Source: Akkermansiaceae bacterium UBA2367
GTDB taxonomy: Bacteria; Verrucomicrobiota; Verrucomicrobiia; Verrucomicrobiales; DEV007
Length of the DNA: 58,451 bases
NCBI GenBank assembly: GCA_002344525.1
Contig: DDTJ01000039.1
Location: 1,291 to 59,741 of the forward strand
Direction of reading: 5' to 3'
The position numbers were made by a program, and so were the translations under genes. This document shows positions 1-8,274 of this stretch, in pieces. Under the pieces are notes generated by a model. The model was not told the origin of the DNA. It searched no databases and saw only the letters and a list, made by a program, of their open reading frames with translations. Position 1 is the first letter of the stretch. The number at the start of each line of letters is the position of its first letter.

Positions 1-28
1 GAGTATGGAGTAAAGAGTAAGAGGAAGG
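1..28. repeat. Partial GAGTAAGAG phrase repeat
   Basis: The window opens with a run of the word GAGTAAAGAGTAAGAGG. The same phrase forms inverted pairs at 12807-12911 and 44639-44721. Only one arm is in the window; the other, if present, lies beyond the left edge. It sits just after the stop codon of the minus-strand AsmA-like gene. Confidence 0.6.
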
Positions 29-40
29 CAAAAGACCCGG

Positions 41-2689
41 TCAATTCTCCTGCGGGATCGCTCTCAGCAGAGGACGCTCGGGCTCCCCCCCGCCGAGGAG
101 ACCTTTCAACAACTCGGCCACGGCGGGATCGAGCCCCAGTGCCGCCGCCTCCTCGACGGTGCCGGAGATGACTTCGGCGGCGTTTTCCGAACCGACCAGA
201 TCCTTCAATCCGGCGAGGGATTCGGGGGTGGTGCCGAGAACCTCGCCGAGGCCGGAGGCGGTGAATTCGATGGGGAACTGGCGGACCTTCAGGACGGGTT
301 CGCGGAGCGGGCCGGAACCCGCCACCTGGATGGCTTTGCCCTTGAGCCCGGTGGCGGCGGCGAGGGCGGGCTCCAGATCGGCGGTGGCGGTGAAGTTCGT
401 CTGCGCCGAGGCGAGGGTGAGGCTGCCGTTGACAACGATGCGGGCGCCTCCGTTGCGCACGGCGAGGTCACTGGTGACGAGCACGCCCGACTCGATGATG
501 TAGGCCCCGGTGACGGAGCCAGCGCCTTTCGCGGCGAAGGCGGGCACGACCCCGCCGACCAGCGACTGGACCGACCCGAGGACGGGGAATTGCGGCAGGG
601 CGGCCTCCTCGATGCGGAAATCGCCGCCGCCGTTGAGACCCGCGAGGCCGCTGTCGAAGCCTCCAGTACCCCGGAAGTTCAGGGCGAGGCGTCCGGAAAG
701 CCCTGCACCGTCCTGCCCGAACCATCCGGCGGCCTCCTTCAGCGACAGGCCAGTGACATCGACACGACCGTTGAAGGGGCGGTTCTCCCGAAGGAAGTTC
801 GCCGATCCGTTGAGCGCGACCTCCCCGCCGAAGAGCCGGGCCGTCGCATCGTTGGTCTCCAAGACGCCGCGCGCGTAGCGGAAACGCCCGCGGAGGTCGG
901 AGAAGGGCAATTCGCGTTCCCCGTCGAGGTAGACGAGTCCTTGGCGATGCGAATACCGGACCTCGATATCGGCTTGGGCGGGTTCGGCGAGGGGCAGGGA
1001 GCCGACAATCTGGAGCGACGGGGCGTCGACGAAGCGCACCGCTTTGAACCGCTCCGCCCAAGCCGGGTCGTAGGCCGGGAGCAGGGCGGTGAAATCGACG
1101 GTGGACTGGAGGCTCTCGATCGTCGCGATCTGCGAAGCGGTGTCGATGGAGAGGGTGCCGCCGATCAAGCCCCCGCCGTAGCCGGCCTGGACGTTGGGGA
1201 GGCTCAGCACGCCCGTCGCCGGGTCGAAACGGAAAGCGGCGGAGAGGCTGGAGAACTCGATCTCGCGCCATTTCACCCCGGTCCCGGCGAAGGTGCCCTC
1301 GACCGTGGCGGAGCCGGAATCGCCCGCGTCCGCCGCGAAGATGAGCGTCAGGAGCGGGGCCTGGCCTCCGGTGCCCTCGAAGGCCTGCCAAGGCCGGATC
1401 GCGCGGAGGAGGGCGGGGAAATCGATCCCCGGCTGGGCGGAGCGCCCTTTCCCCTCGATCCGCACCCGCAGCCCGTCGAAGGTCGCGGCGAGACGCTCGA
1501 CGACGATGCCGTCGGTGTCGGCGACGATCTCGCCATCGACACCGGGGATCTCGGAGGACAGCCCGCCCTCCTCATAAAATCCAACGGTCGAGTCGCGCAG
1601 GGAGAACTCGGTCCGGCCAAGGCCACCGGGGTCTTTCGCGAGGGAGAGGAAATCGACGTCCATCGCGAGGGGGGAGATCTTGAGGGCGGGCTTCGCCTTC
1701 GTCGCGTCGTCGTAGACGGTGACCTCGTCGAAGACAAGGCCGCCGGGGAACTCGTAGCGCCACGAGCCGCAGTCGAGGTGGAAGCCCTGCGCTTCGAGCT
1801 TCTCCTGGACCTTGGCGGCGGCTTGCTCCCCGAATTTCCCCGCCTGCGTCCACGCGAAGACCGCCGCCACGACGAGGAGTCCCACGACCCCGATCGTCGC
1901 GATGAAGAACAGCGTCGCGAACACGGTCCAGCATCCGGCCTTCCTCTTCGCCGGGGCCGATGCAGCGGGTTCCTTGGGCACGAGACCGTCCCCGATCACA
2001 GGCACGGGGGGGGGAGTGGGAGTCCCCTCCCCTTCCTTGGCTGGGACGGGCACCGTTTCAGACTCTGGCTTCGCCTCCGCCTCAGACTCTGCCTCCGGAC
2101 TTGGGACATCCTCCGTCGTTTCCTCGGCTTCCTCCGTTTCATCCTCCGGCTTCGTGGGCGCGGTGGCCTCCTTTTTTGCGGGGGCGGCGGAGCCGGGGAC
2201 AAGGGCGGGCTTCGCCTCGAAGGCGTCCTCGAACTTCTCCGGGGCCGGGCCAGGATCGTCCGGCGGAGCCGAGGAGTCGTCGCCCTCCTCCTCGTCGGAG
2301 GGTTCGTCCGTTTTGGGACGGTGTTTCACCTTGATCGTCCCGAGGTCGATCTCGGGCATGCCGACGATGGAGGATTCCCCGGCTTCTTCTTCGGCGGCGG
2401 CTTCCTCGACCGTCTCGCCCGGATCGGGCTCGACCTTCTCCTCAGGAGCGGGGCGAGGTTTCCGGCTGCGCTTGGCCTCGGCGGCCTCGCCTTCCTCATG
2501 ACGGCGGTTCTCCGCCTTGCCACGCTCGGCGTCCTCGGACTCGTCCCACCACTTCGGCAGGGGATCGATCTCGTCGCCTTCGACCGGGCCGAGGGCCAAT
2601 TCCTCGCCTACGGGGATTCCCGGCGCTTCGACCTCTGGCCGGGGATGCGTCCCCTCCTCGCCCTCCTTCTGGCTTGCTTTTTCGTTCAT
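41..2689 (-). CDS. AsmA-like membrane-anchored protein
   Basis: Predicted 882-residue inner-membrane protein. Residues 1 to about 245 are an acidic, Pro/Glu-rich, low-complexity cytoplasmic tail, followed by one transmembrane helix near 253-281. The rest is a long periplasmic region of beta-rich, Gly-rich segments resembling AsmA/TamB-type C-terminal domains (for example GLSLKEAAGWFGQDGAGLSG and later gsgplrepvlkv-like strands). AsmA-family proteins are linked to lipid transport and outer-membrane homeostasis; the specific role here is inferred only from the fold. The start chosen is the ATG at 2687-2689 (MNEKASQ). An upstream in-frame ATG at 2743 would overlap the divergent lactonase start, and a GGGAG lies upstream of the chosen start. 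The long charged N-terminal extension before the membrane helix is unusual for AsmA proteins. Confidence 0.6.
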   Translation of the reverse strand: MNEKASQKEGEEGTHPRPEVEAPGIPVGEELALGPVEGDEIDPLPKWWDESEDAERGKAENRRHEEGEAAEAKRSRKPRPAPEEKVEPDPGETVEEAAAEEEAGESSIVGMPEIDLGTIKVKHRPKTDEPSDEEEGDDSSAPPDDPGPAPEKFEDAFEAKPALVPGSAAPAKKEATAPTKPEDETEEAEETTEDVPSPEAESEAEAKPESETVPVPAKEGEGTPTPPPVPVIGDGLVPKEPAASAPAKRKAGCWTVFATLFFIATIGVVGLLVVAAVFAWTQAGKFGEQAAAKVQEKLEAQGFHLDCGSWRYEFPGGLVFDEVTVYDDATKAKPALKISPLAMDVDFLSLAKDPGGLGRTEFSLRDSTVGFYEEGGLSSEIPGVDGEIVADTDGIVVERLAATFDGLRVRIEGKGRSAQPGIDFPALLRAIRPWQAFEGTGGQAPLLTLIFAADAGDSGSATVEGTFAGTGVKWREIEFSSLSAAFRFDPATGVLSLPNVQAGYGGGLIGGTLSIDTASQIATIESLQSTVDFTALLPAYDPAWAERFKAVRFVDAPSLQIVGSLPLAEPAQADIEVRYSHRQGLVYLDGERELPFSDLRGRFRYARGVLETNDATARLFGGEVALNGSANFLRENRPFNGRVDVTGLSLKEAAGWFGQDGAGLSGRLALNFRGTGGFDSGLAGLNGGGDFRIEEAALPQFPVLGSVQSLVGGVVPAFAAKGAGSVTGAYIIESGVLVTSDLAVRNGGARIVVNGSLTLASAQTNFTATADLEPALAAATGLKGKAIQVAGSGPLREPVLKVRQFPIEFTASGLGEVLGTTPESLAGLKDLVGSENAAEVISGTVEEAAALGLDPAVAELLKGLLGGGEPERPLLRAIPQEN

Positions 2690-2742
2690 GGATTTGCAAC
2701 ACTCTCCCGAAACCGGAACTCTCCTATCATCAACCCTTCCCA

Positions 2743-3792
2743 ATGATCCGCAAATCGAACCTATCGCCCTTCCGCGCCGCCCTGACGGTCCTCGCGACCG
2801 CCGCCTCCGCCGCCGTCGCCCAGGACTCGACGAACTTCCCCGTCCTCGGCGAAATCGTCCGCCTCGACCCCGCCCTCGACGAACTCCTCGCTCCAGACGC
2901 GAGGATCGAGGTGCTCTCCTCCGGCTTCACTTGGACGGAGGGCCCCGTGTGGGTGAAGGAGGAAGGCCATCCCCACGGTGGCCACCTCCTCTTCTGCGAC
3001 ATCCCGGAAAACCGCGTCGTGCGCTGGGACGAGGGTGTGGGGGCGCGCACTTGGATGCAGCCCTCGGGCTACACCGGCGTGGCCGACTACGGGGCCGAGC
3101 CGGGCAGCAACGGCCTCCTCCTCGACGGGAAGGGCCGCCTCGTCTCCTGCGAGCACGGCGACCGCCGCCTCTCCGTCCTCACCGCAGGCGGTGGGAAGCT
3201 CACCCTCGTGGACCACTACCAAGGCAAGCGGCTCAACAGCCCGAACGACGCCTGCCTCGGTCCCGACGGTGAGATGATCTATTTCACCGACCCGCCCTAC
3301 GGCCTGCCGAAGCGCTGGGACGACCCGATGCGCGAACTCGACTTCTGCGGCGTCTACCGCCTCTCCCCCGACGGTGGAGTCACCCTGCTGACCGACCAAA
3401 TGACCCGGCCCAACGGCATCGCCTTCTCGCCCGACTTCAAGACCCTCTACGTGGCCCAGTCCGACCCCGAGGCGGCGGTCTGGATGGCCTACCCCGTGAA
3501 GGACGACGGCACCCTCGGCGAAGGCTCAGTCTTCCACGACGCTACCGCCGCCTTCAAAGAGGGACTCCCCGGCCTGCCCGACGGCCTCAAGGTCGATGCG
3601 AAGGGCAACCTCTGGGCGACCGGGCCGGGCGGGGTGTATGTCTTCACCCCCGAAGGCAAGCTGCTCGGCCGCATCTCCACTGGCGAGCGCACCTCGAACG
3701 TCGCTTGGGGCGGCGACGGCGGCACGCTCTACCTCACCGCCGACACCTACCTCTGCCGCATCCGTACGAAGGTCAAGGGGGCGGGCTGGTAG
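2743..3792 (+). CDS. SMP-30/gluconolactonase family protein (secreted)
   Basis: 349-residue protein. An N-terminal signal peptide (residues 1-26, ending around ASAAVAQ) is followed by a six-bladed beta-propeller of the SMP-30/gluconolactonase/LRE family. Family hallmarks visible are FTWTEGPVW near the N-terminus, RLNSPNDACLGPDG (metal-binding Asn), RPNGIAFSPD, and GLPDGLKVDAKGNLW with its catalytic-site Asp. The expected reaction is hydrolysis of sugar lactones to aldonic acids, in the periplasm. The ATG at 2743 is preferred because the signal peptide begins there; an upstream in-frame ATG at 2674 would overlap the divergent gene. It stands alone, 53 bp from the AsmA-like gene and 130 bp before modA. 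Family assignment is firm; substrate unknown. Confidence 0.85.
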   Translation: MIRKSNLSPFRAALTVLATAASAAVAQDSTNFPVLGEIVRLDPALDELLAPDARIEVLSSGFTWTEGPVWVKEEGHPHGGHLLFCDIPENRVVRWDEGVGARTWMQPSGYTGVADYGAEPGSNGLLLDGKGRLVSCEHGDRRLSVLTAGGGKLTLVDHYQGKRLNSPNDACLGPDGEMIYFTDPPYGLPKRWDDPMRELDFCGVYRLSPDGGVTLLTDQMTRPNGIAFSPDFKTLYVAQSDPEAAVWMAYPVKDDGTLGEGSVFHDATAAFKEGLPGLPDGLKVDAKGNLWATGPGGVYVFTPEGKLLGRISTGERTSNVAWGGDGGTLYLTADTYLCRIRTKVKGAGW

Positions 3793-3922
3793 ACGGGGGA
3801 AAAGGAGCGCGGACCAAGAATCCGGCGCGATTGACATGGACGGAATCGTGCCCAAAACTGGCGGAACGCGCGGGCGGTGCCGTCGCCGGGACGGGCGCGA
3901 TCCTTTCCACCTAAATCGTCGA

Positions 3923-4708
3923 ATGAACTCCCGAATCCCCCTGCTGCTGCTCCCCCTTCTCCTCGCCGCTTGCGGTGCTCCGCCCTCGCCGGAGACGAAG
4001 CCCTCCGCCGATCCCGTCAAGCTCACCGTCGCGGTGGCGGCCTCGATGCGCTACGCCTTCGAAGAAACCGCCGCCGCCTTCCAAAAGACGCATCCCGGCG
4101 TCCAGATCGAGGCGAGCTACGGAGCCAGCGGCGCTTTCTTCGCCCAACTCACCCAGCGGGCGCCCTTCGACCTCTTCCTCTCCGCCGACACGGACTACCC
4201 CGACCGTCTCATCGCCGAGGGCCATGCCGAAGCCGCCTTTCCCTACGCGACGGGACGCCTCGTCCTCTGGGCACCAAAGGAGGCCGGACTCGAGGTGGCC
4301 ACCCGGGGGATGGAGGCATTGAAAGACCTCCGCGTCGCGAAAATCTCCATCGCCAATCCCAAACTCGCTCCCTACGGCCGGGCCGCCGTGGCCGCGATGG
4401 CGCATCACGGGATCGAGGTGGACGCCGCCAAGCTCGTCCGCGCCGAGAACGTCGGGCAAGCCGCGCAGTTCGTGCAGTCGGGCGCGGCGCAGATCGGGCT
4501 CTTCGCGTATTCGCTCACCTTCACCGACGCGATGAAAGACGCGGGCGACCTCTGGCTCGTGCCTGAGACCTCGCACGAACCGCTCGCGCAAAGCGGCACG
4601 GTCCTGCCTTGGAGCCAACACCGCGCGACCGCCGAGGCGCTGCGCGACTTCCTTCTCGGACCCGAGGGCCGGGCCATTCTGGAGCGCCACGGCTTCGGGG
4701 CTCCATGA
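3923..4708 (+). CDS. modA: Molybdate ABC transporter substrate-binding lipoprotein
   Basis: 261-residue type-II periplasmic binding protein. It starts with a lipoprotein signal peptide (MNSRIPLLLLPLLLAACG, lipobox LAAC). The mature part shows ModA features: VAVAASMRYAFEETAAAF at the start of lobe 1, SYGASGAFFAQL (oxyanion-binding Ser), DLFLSADTDYPDRL, and IANPKLAPYGRAAVAAM in lobe 2. It binds molybdate or tungstate and delivers it to the permease. The ATG at 3923 is chosen because it gives the signal peptide. modB begins 9 bp after its stop, so the two are co-transcribed. No ATPase gene follows. Confidence 0.9.
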   Translation: MNSRIPLLLLPLLLAACGAPPSPETKPSADPVKLTVAVAASMRYAFEETAAAFQKTHPGVQIEASYGASGAFFAQLTQRAPFDLFLSADTDYPDRLIAEGHAEAAFPYATGRLVLWAPKEAGLEVATRGMEALKDLRVAKISIANPKLAPYGRAAVAAMAHHGIEVDAAKLVRAENVGQAAQFVQSGAAQIGLFAYSLTFTDAMKDAGDLWLVPETSHEPLAQSGTVLPWSQHRATAEALRDFLLGPEGRAILERHGFGAP

Positions 4709-4717
4709 TTTCCGGGG

Positions 4718-5380
4718 ATGGACTCCGCCGCGCTCTGGCTCACCCTCAAGCTCGCCACCTGCACCACGTTGATTCTCGTGGTCGGCGGGCTGCCCCTCGC
4801 GTGGTGGCTCGCGACGACGCGATGGCCGGGGCGGGTCGTCGTGGAGGCCATCCTCTCCCTGCCCCTCGTGCTGCCGCCGACGGTGCTGGGTTTCTACCTC
4901 CTCATGGCGACGGGGCCGCGCACTTGGATGGGGGCGCGCTACGCGGAGTGGTTCGGCAGCACCCTGCCTTTCAGTTTCCCCGGCATCCTGATGGCGTCGG
5001 TAGTTTTCAACCTGCCATTCGTGCTGCGCCCCTTCCTCGCGGGCTTCAGCGGGGTGGACCGCCGCTTCCTCGAAGCCTCGTGGTGCCTCGGCGTGTCGCG
5101 TGTCGGGACCTTCCTCCGCGTCGCCCTGCCCCTCGCCTGGACTGGGGTGCTCTCCGGTGTGGTCCTCGGCTTCGCCCATACCGTGGGGGAGTTCGGCGTC
5201 ATCCTCATGGTCGGGGGGAACATCCCCGGCGCGACCCGCACCCTCTCCATGACGATCTACGACGACGTTCAGGCGATGCGCTACGCGGAAGCCGGGGAGA
5301 CGGCGCTCTGGCTCGTCGGCTTCGCCTTCCTCAGCCTCTGCCTCGTCTTCCTCCTCAACCGCCGTCCTCCCACCCTCTAG
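4718..5380 (+). CDS. modB: Molybdate ABC transporter permease
   Basis: 220-residue integral membrane protein with about five hydrophobic helices. It has the ModB/CysTW-type signature LPLVLPPTVLGFYLLMATG and the EAA loop EASWCLGVSRVGTFLRVALP, where the ATPase docks, followed by GFAHTVGEFGVILMVGGNIP, which is typical of ModB. It forms the molybdate channel with ModA as feeder. Spacing to modA is 9 bp with a CCGGGG ribosome-binding site. The usual third gene, modC, is absent: the next 150 bp hold a REP-like hairpin pair and then an opposite-strand gene. The ATPase must come from elsewhere. Confidence 0.92.
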   Translation: MDSAALWLTLKLATCTTLILVVGGLPLAWWLATTRWPGRVVVEAILSLPLVLPPTVLGFYLLMATGPRTWMGARYAEWFGSTLPFSFPGILMASVVFNLPFVLRPFLAGFSGVDRRFLEASWCLGVSRVGTFLRVALPLAWTGVLSGVVLGFAHTVGEFGVILMVGGNIPGATRTLSMTIYDDVQAMRYAEAGETALWLVGFAFLSLCLVFLLNRRPPTL

Positions 5381-5420
5381 CGGTCCATTCTGAGAAGGAT
5401 TGTGGAAGGACGCGCCAGCG

Positions 5421-5494
5421 CTGTAGCCGACCTCACTGAGGTCGGATCGAACGTCCGAACGACGCCCGACCGAGGTCAGTGACCTCGGCTACAG
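5421..5494. repeat. REP-like inverted hairpin pair, GTAGCCGAGGTCA family
   Basis: Two hairpins face each other across about 20 bp. The left arm begins CTGTAGCCGACCTCACTGAG; the right arm, read on the other strand, begins CTGTAGCCGAGGTCACTGAC. Each arm folds on itself (GACCTC/GAGGTC). A single arm of the same family occurs at 26463-26488. It lies between the convergent ends of modB and the secreted-protein gene, so it could also terminate transcription from both sides. Confidence 0.8.
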
Positions 5495-5530
5495 ATTTCC
5501 GCCCCTCAACTTCGAGGCAAGGCCGCAGGA

Positions 5531-6424
5531 TCAGATGTTCGGCAATCCCGGCGGGCGTTCCGAGATGCGGTGGAATTCCTGCGCCTCGTATGGCGTCTGC
5601 GCCTGGTCCTCGGTGAGACCGCCGACGAGGGTGACCTCGCCGTAGGCGGTGCTCTTCAACTCGGGACGGCTCGAACCCTTCTCGTAGAGCGTCTGCTGCC
5701 GCACGGGTTCGCCGTCGATGTTGATGACCGTGTAGCGGTAGGTCTGCGGCGCCGTCATGTGGAGGACGTGAAGCTGGTTCTGCGAATCGAGGGCGTGGAC
5801 CGGCTGGCGCACGGTCACGTAGTCGCCGATCGGGTAGGTGCGGAAGACCATGCCGGAATCGCTGTCCCTCAGGCGGAAGTAGAGAGCCTTGGAGCGAGCG
5901 CCGTGGTAGTAGGTCATCAGCGCGTATTCGCGGTAGGTCCCGGACTGGGGATGCCCCTGCGGCACGCCGACGATCTGGCTCCACATCGGCTGTCCGTCGG
6001 CGACCTGCACAGAGACGGCCTTCGTCTCGAAGACGCGGTTGATCTGGGGGAAATGGACGCTCGCCTTCACCCGGTAGGCGCCGAGGGTGGCCATGGGGTA
6101 GCGGCGGTTGATGACGACTTTGTGCTTGTAGGTCTGCCCGGCGTTGAGGACGATGGGGCGTTCGCTGATCTCGCCCTGCACAGGGGTGACGAGGTTCCCC
6201 CGCCCGTCGTAAACGGAGAAATCGAGCCAGCTCAGCCCCCCCGAATCGCCGAAGATGAGATCGCGACCGGCCATGTTCGAGATGATCAACTCGCCCGTGA
6301 TCGGCTCATGGGCGAGGTAGAGGGTGCGGTCGAGCTTCAGATCGAGATTGATCTGGGCCGAGGCGGAAGCGCAGACAGCGAGGAGCGCCGCGATCAGGCA
6401 GACGGGAAAGGGCCGACGGATCAT
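5531..6424 (-). CDS. Secreted protein of unknown function
   Basis: 297-residue protein with a clear Sec signal peptide (MIRRPFPVCLIAALLAVCAS, cleavage after ASA). The mature part is beta-rich with phrases such as LYLAHEPITGELIISNMAGR and GAYRVKASVHFP, reminiscent of an immunoglobulin-like fold, but I do not recognise a family. The C-terminal half has a second Tyr/Thr-rich beta region. The ATG at 6422-6424 is chosen because the signal peptide starts there; 50 further in-frame codons upstream run into a repeat and are not convincing. It is the last minus-strand gene after nuoN, separated from it by a 193-bp inverted-repeat element, so it is probably a separate unit. Confidence 0.7.
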   Translation of the reverse strand: MIRRPFPVCLIAALLAVCASASAQINLDLKLDRTLYLAHEPITGELIISNMAGRDLIFGDSGGLSWLDFSVYDGRGNLVTPVQGEISERPIVLNAGQTYKHKVVINRRYPMATLGAYRVKASVHFPQINRVFETKAVSVQVADGQPMWSQIVGVPQGHPQSGTYREYALMTYYHGARSKALYFRLRDSDSGMVFRTYPIGDYVTVRQPVHALDSQNQLHVLHMTAPQTYRYTVINIDGEPVRQQTLYEKGSSRPELKSTAYGEVTLVGGLTEDQAQTPYEAQEFHRISERPPGLPNI

Positions 6425-6502
6425 GCTTGACGGGGTTCTTTCAGGAACCGGGAGGGGACTGTCGCGGCAGGCTCGCGGGAAATCAACGCGAAACTGTCTG
6501 GC

Positions 6503-6695
6503 GGTTTTTGGACCGCTGATGGGCGCGGATCTTCGCTGACTTTGCTTGTAGGGGCGTGGCTTCGGATTTCGCATCTTCGCTGCGAGAGCGATTCGTGTCC
6601 ATCCGTGTCATTCGTGGTCAAAACCATCGCCCTGCCCGAGAAGGCAAGTTCCCAAGCCATCAGCGCAGATCAGCGCCAGTCAGCGGTCCCAAAAC
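6503..6695. repeat. Inverted-repeat element with CGCTGATCTGCG arms
   Basis: Two arms of about 38 bp (6503-6540 and 6656-6695) are inverted copies with roughly five mismatches. Both begin GTTTT(T/G)GGACCGCTGA and are rich in CGCTGATC/GATCTGCG words. Between them lie about 115 bp containing the phrase TTCGTGTCCATCCGTGTCAT and no gene. The right arm ends 4 bp from the nuoN stop codon. Structurally it resembles the bracketed cassettes at 13451-13877 and 20226-20680, but without a gene inside. Confidence 0.7.
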
Positions 6696-6699
6696 CCCT

Positions 6700-8178
6700 T
6701 CACGAAAACAGCCCCACGATCACTCCCGGAGCCACGCCCGCGAGGACGATGAGGACCATGAGCACGCCCATCGCGGTCCCGGCGAGCGGGTTCACGCGGA
6801 TCGCGGCGGCATCGGAATCCTTGGCGGGTTCGGAGAAATACATGGAGACGGCGATCTTCAGGTAGTAGTAGAAGCCCGCCGCCGCCGCGACGAGGCCCAC
6901 TCCGAGCAGCGCCCATTGCCCGGCGTCGAGGGCCATCTTGAAGGCGAAGAACTTGCCGAAGAATCCGGCCGTCAACGGGATGCCGGCGAGGGAGGCCATG
7001 GACACGAGGAGGGCGGCGGCGAGGAAGGGCGAACGCTTCGCGAGGCCGCGGTAGGCGTCGAGATCCTCCCCGGCGATGACGGGCCGCAGGCTGGTGAGGA
7101 CGAGGAAGGCGAGCAAGGTCATCAGCAGGTAGGCGCCAAGGTAGAAGGCGATGGCGGTCGAGGGGAGCATCGCGTCCGCCGAGTCGCGCGGAGCGGAGGC
7201 GAGGGCCATGAGGAGGAAGCCGCTGTGGCCGACCGAGGAATAGCCGAGGAGTCGTTTGAAGTTCCGCTGCGAGAGGGCGGCGAGGTTTCCGATGAGCAGG
7301 GTCAGGATCGCCACGGCGACGAGGACGGTGGTGACCTTGGCGACGAGGACGGGGCTGGCGAGGAAGGGGCTGACGAGGCGCAGGGTCACGATAGCCCCGG
7401 CGGCCTTCGATCCGACGGAGAGGAAGGCGGTGATCGGCGTCGGGGCGCCCTGATAGACATCGGGAATCCAGAGGTGGAAGGGCGCGGCCCCGAGCTTGAA
7501 GGCGAGGGCGATGAGGATGAGGGCGAAGGCGAAGAGCGCGGCGGTGGTGTTGACCCCGGGCTTGGCGAGGGCCTCGGCGATGGCGGGCAGCTCCATGCTC
7601 CCGGTGACGCCGAAAAGCCAAGCGAAGCCATAGACGAGGAACCCGGTCGAGAGCGCCCCGAGGATGAGGTATTTCACCCCGGCCTCCAGCGAACCGACGT
7701 TGCGCCGCAGGTAGGCGACGAGGATGTAGAAGGTGATGGAGACGGTTTCGAGCGAGACGAAAATGCTGACTAGGTTGTTGGCCGAGGCCATCCACATCAG
7801 CCCGGCGCAGGCGAAGACGGGCAGGGCGAAGAACTCGCCGAGCCCGGACTGGGGATGGGCTCCGGGTTCGGGGTTCGCGGTCTGGGCGACGACGACGGGG
7901 GCGTAGTCCACGGCCATGACGAGGACGAGGATGGTCGTGAGCAAGGCGAGGCCCTTGAAGAAGAGGGAGAGCTTGTCGGCGGGGGAGTAGAATTTCCAGA
8001 TCGCCCCCTCGGTCGAAACGGGGGCCTCCACGAGGAAAAGGAGGAGGAAGACGACGCCGAGTCCGAGGATGCCGAAGCGGGCGAGGGAGCGCTTGTCCTC
8101 CAGCTTGGCGAAGGCGTCCACCATGAGCATGACGAGCCCGAGCGCGACGACGAGGAATTCGAGATAATAGACGGGCAT
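6700..8178 (-). CDS. nuoN: NADH-quinone oxidoreductase subunit N
   Basis: 492-residue polytopic membrane protein, an antiporter-like proton-pumping subunit of complex I. About 14 hydrophobic helices are visible. The Mrp/NuoN core includes AFKLGAAPFHLWIPDVYQGA followed by PTPITAFLSVGSKAAG, with the conserved Lys/Pro positions of this family, and LLGYSSVGHSGFLLM. Length is normal. The start is the ATG at 8176-8178, right at the first helix. It is the last nuo gene on the minus strand, after an inserted nuclease gene. Confidence 0.95.
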   Translation of the reverse strand: MPVYYLEFLVVALGLVMLMVDAFAKLEDKRSLARFGILGLGVVFLLLFLVEAPVSTEGAIWKFYSPADKLSLFFKGLALLTTILVLVMAVDYAPVVVAQTANPEPGAHPQSGLGEFFALPVFACAGLMWMASANNLVSIFVSLETVSITFYILVAYLRRNVGSLEAGVKYLILGALSTGFLVYGFAWLFGVTGSMELPAIAEALAKPGVNTTAALFAFALILIALAFKLGAAPFHLWIPDVYQGAPTPITAFLSVGSKAAGAIVTLRLVSPFLASPVLVAKVTTVLVAVAILTLLIGNLAALSQRNFKRLLGYSSVGHSGFLLMALASAPRDSADAMLPSTAIAFYLGAYLLMTLLAFLVLTSLRPVIAGEDLDAYRGLAKRSPFLAAALLVSMASLAGIPLTAGFFGKFFAFKMALDAGQWALLGVGLVAAAAGFYYYLKIAVSMYFSEPAKDSDAAAIRVNPLAGTAMGVLMVLIVLAGVAPGVIVGLFS

Positions 8179-8215
8179 GGGGAGGGGAAAGTTTGGCAGT
8201 TTTCAGTGTTCAGTT

Positions 8216-8241
8216 TGTAGCATGGGCATCCTGCCCATGCC
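8216..8241. repeat. Single REP-like hairpin, GTAGCATGGGCAT family
   Basis: TGTAGCATGGGCATCCTGCC and its continuation fold into a 9-bp stem (GCATGGGCA / TGCCCATGC) with a 3-nt loop. Paired copies occur at 16441-16574 and 52545-52706. Just beside it is a short CAGTTTTCAGTGTTCAGTTT phrase. It lies between the HNH nuclease gene and nuoN. Confidence 0.75.
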
Positions 8242-8274
8242 GCACCCGCTTCGCCTCATTTAGTTCGATTGGGA

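Noticed and set aside
3831..3859. Possible sigma-70 promoter before modA (TTGACA, 17 bp, AAAACT)
   Set aside because: The -35 box is perfect but the -10 box matches only 3 of 6 positions; not enough to report as a feature.
3793..3922. Molybdenum-cofactor riboswitch before modA
   Set aside because: The 130-bp leader shows no recognisable multi-stem arrangement by eye; a covariance model search would be needed.
5381..5530. Remnant of modC after modB
   Set aside because: The stretch holds only a REP-like hairpin pair; no Walker motifs in any frame.
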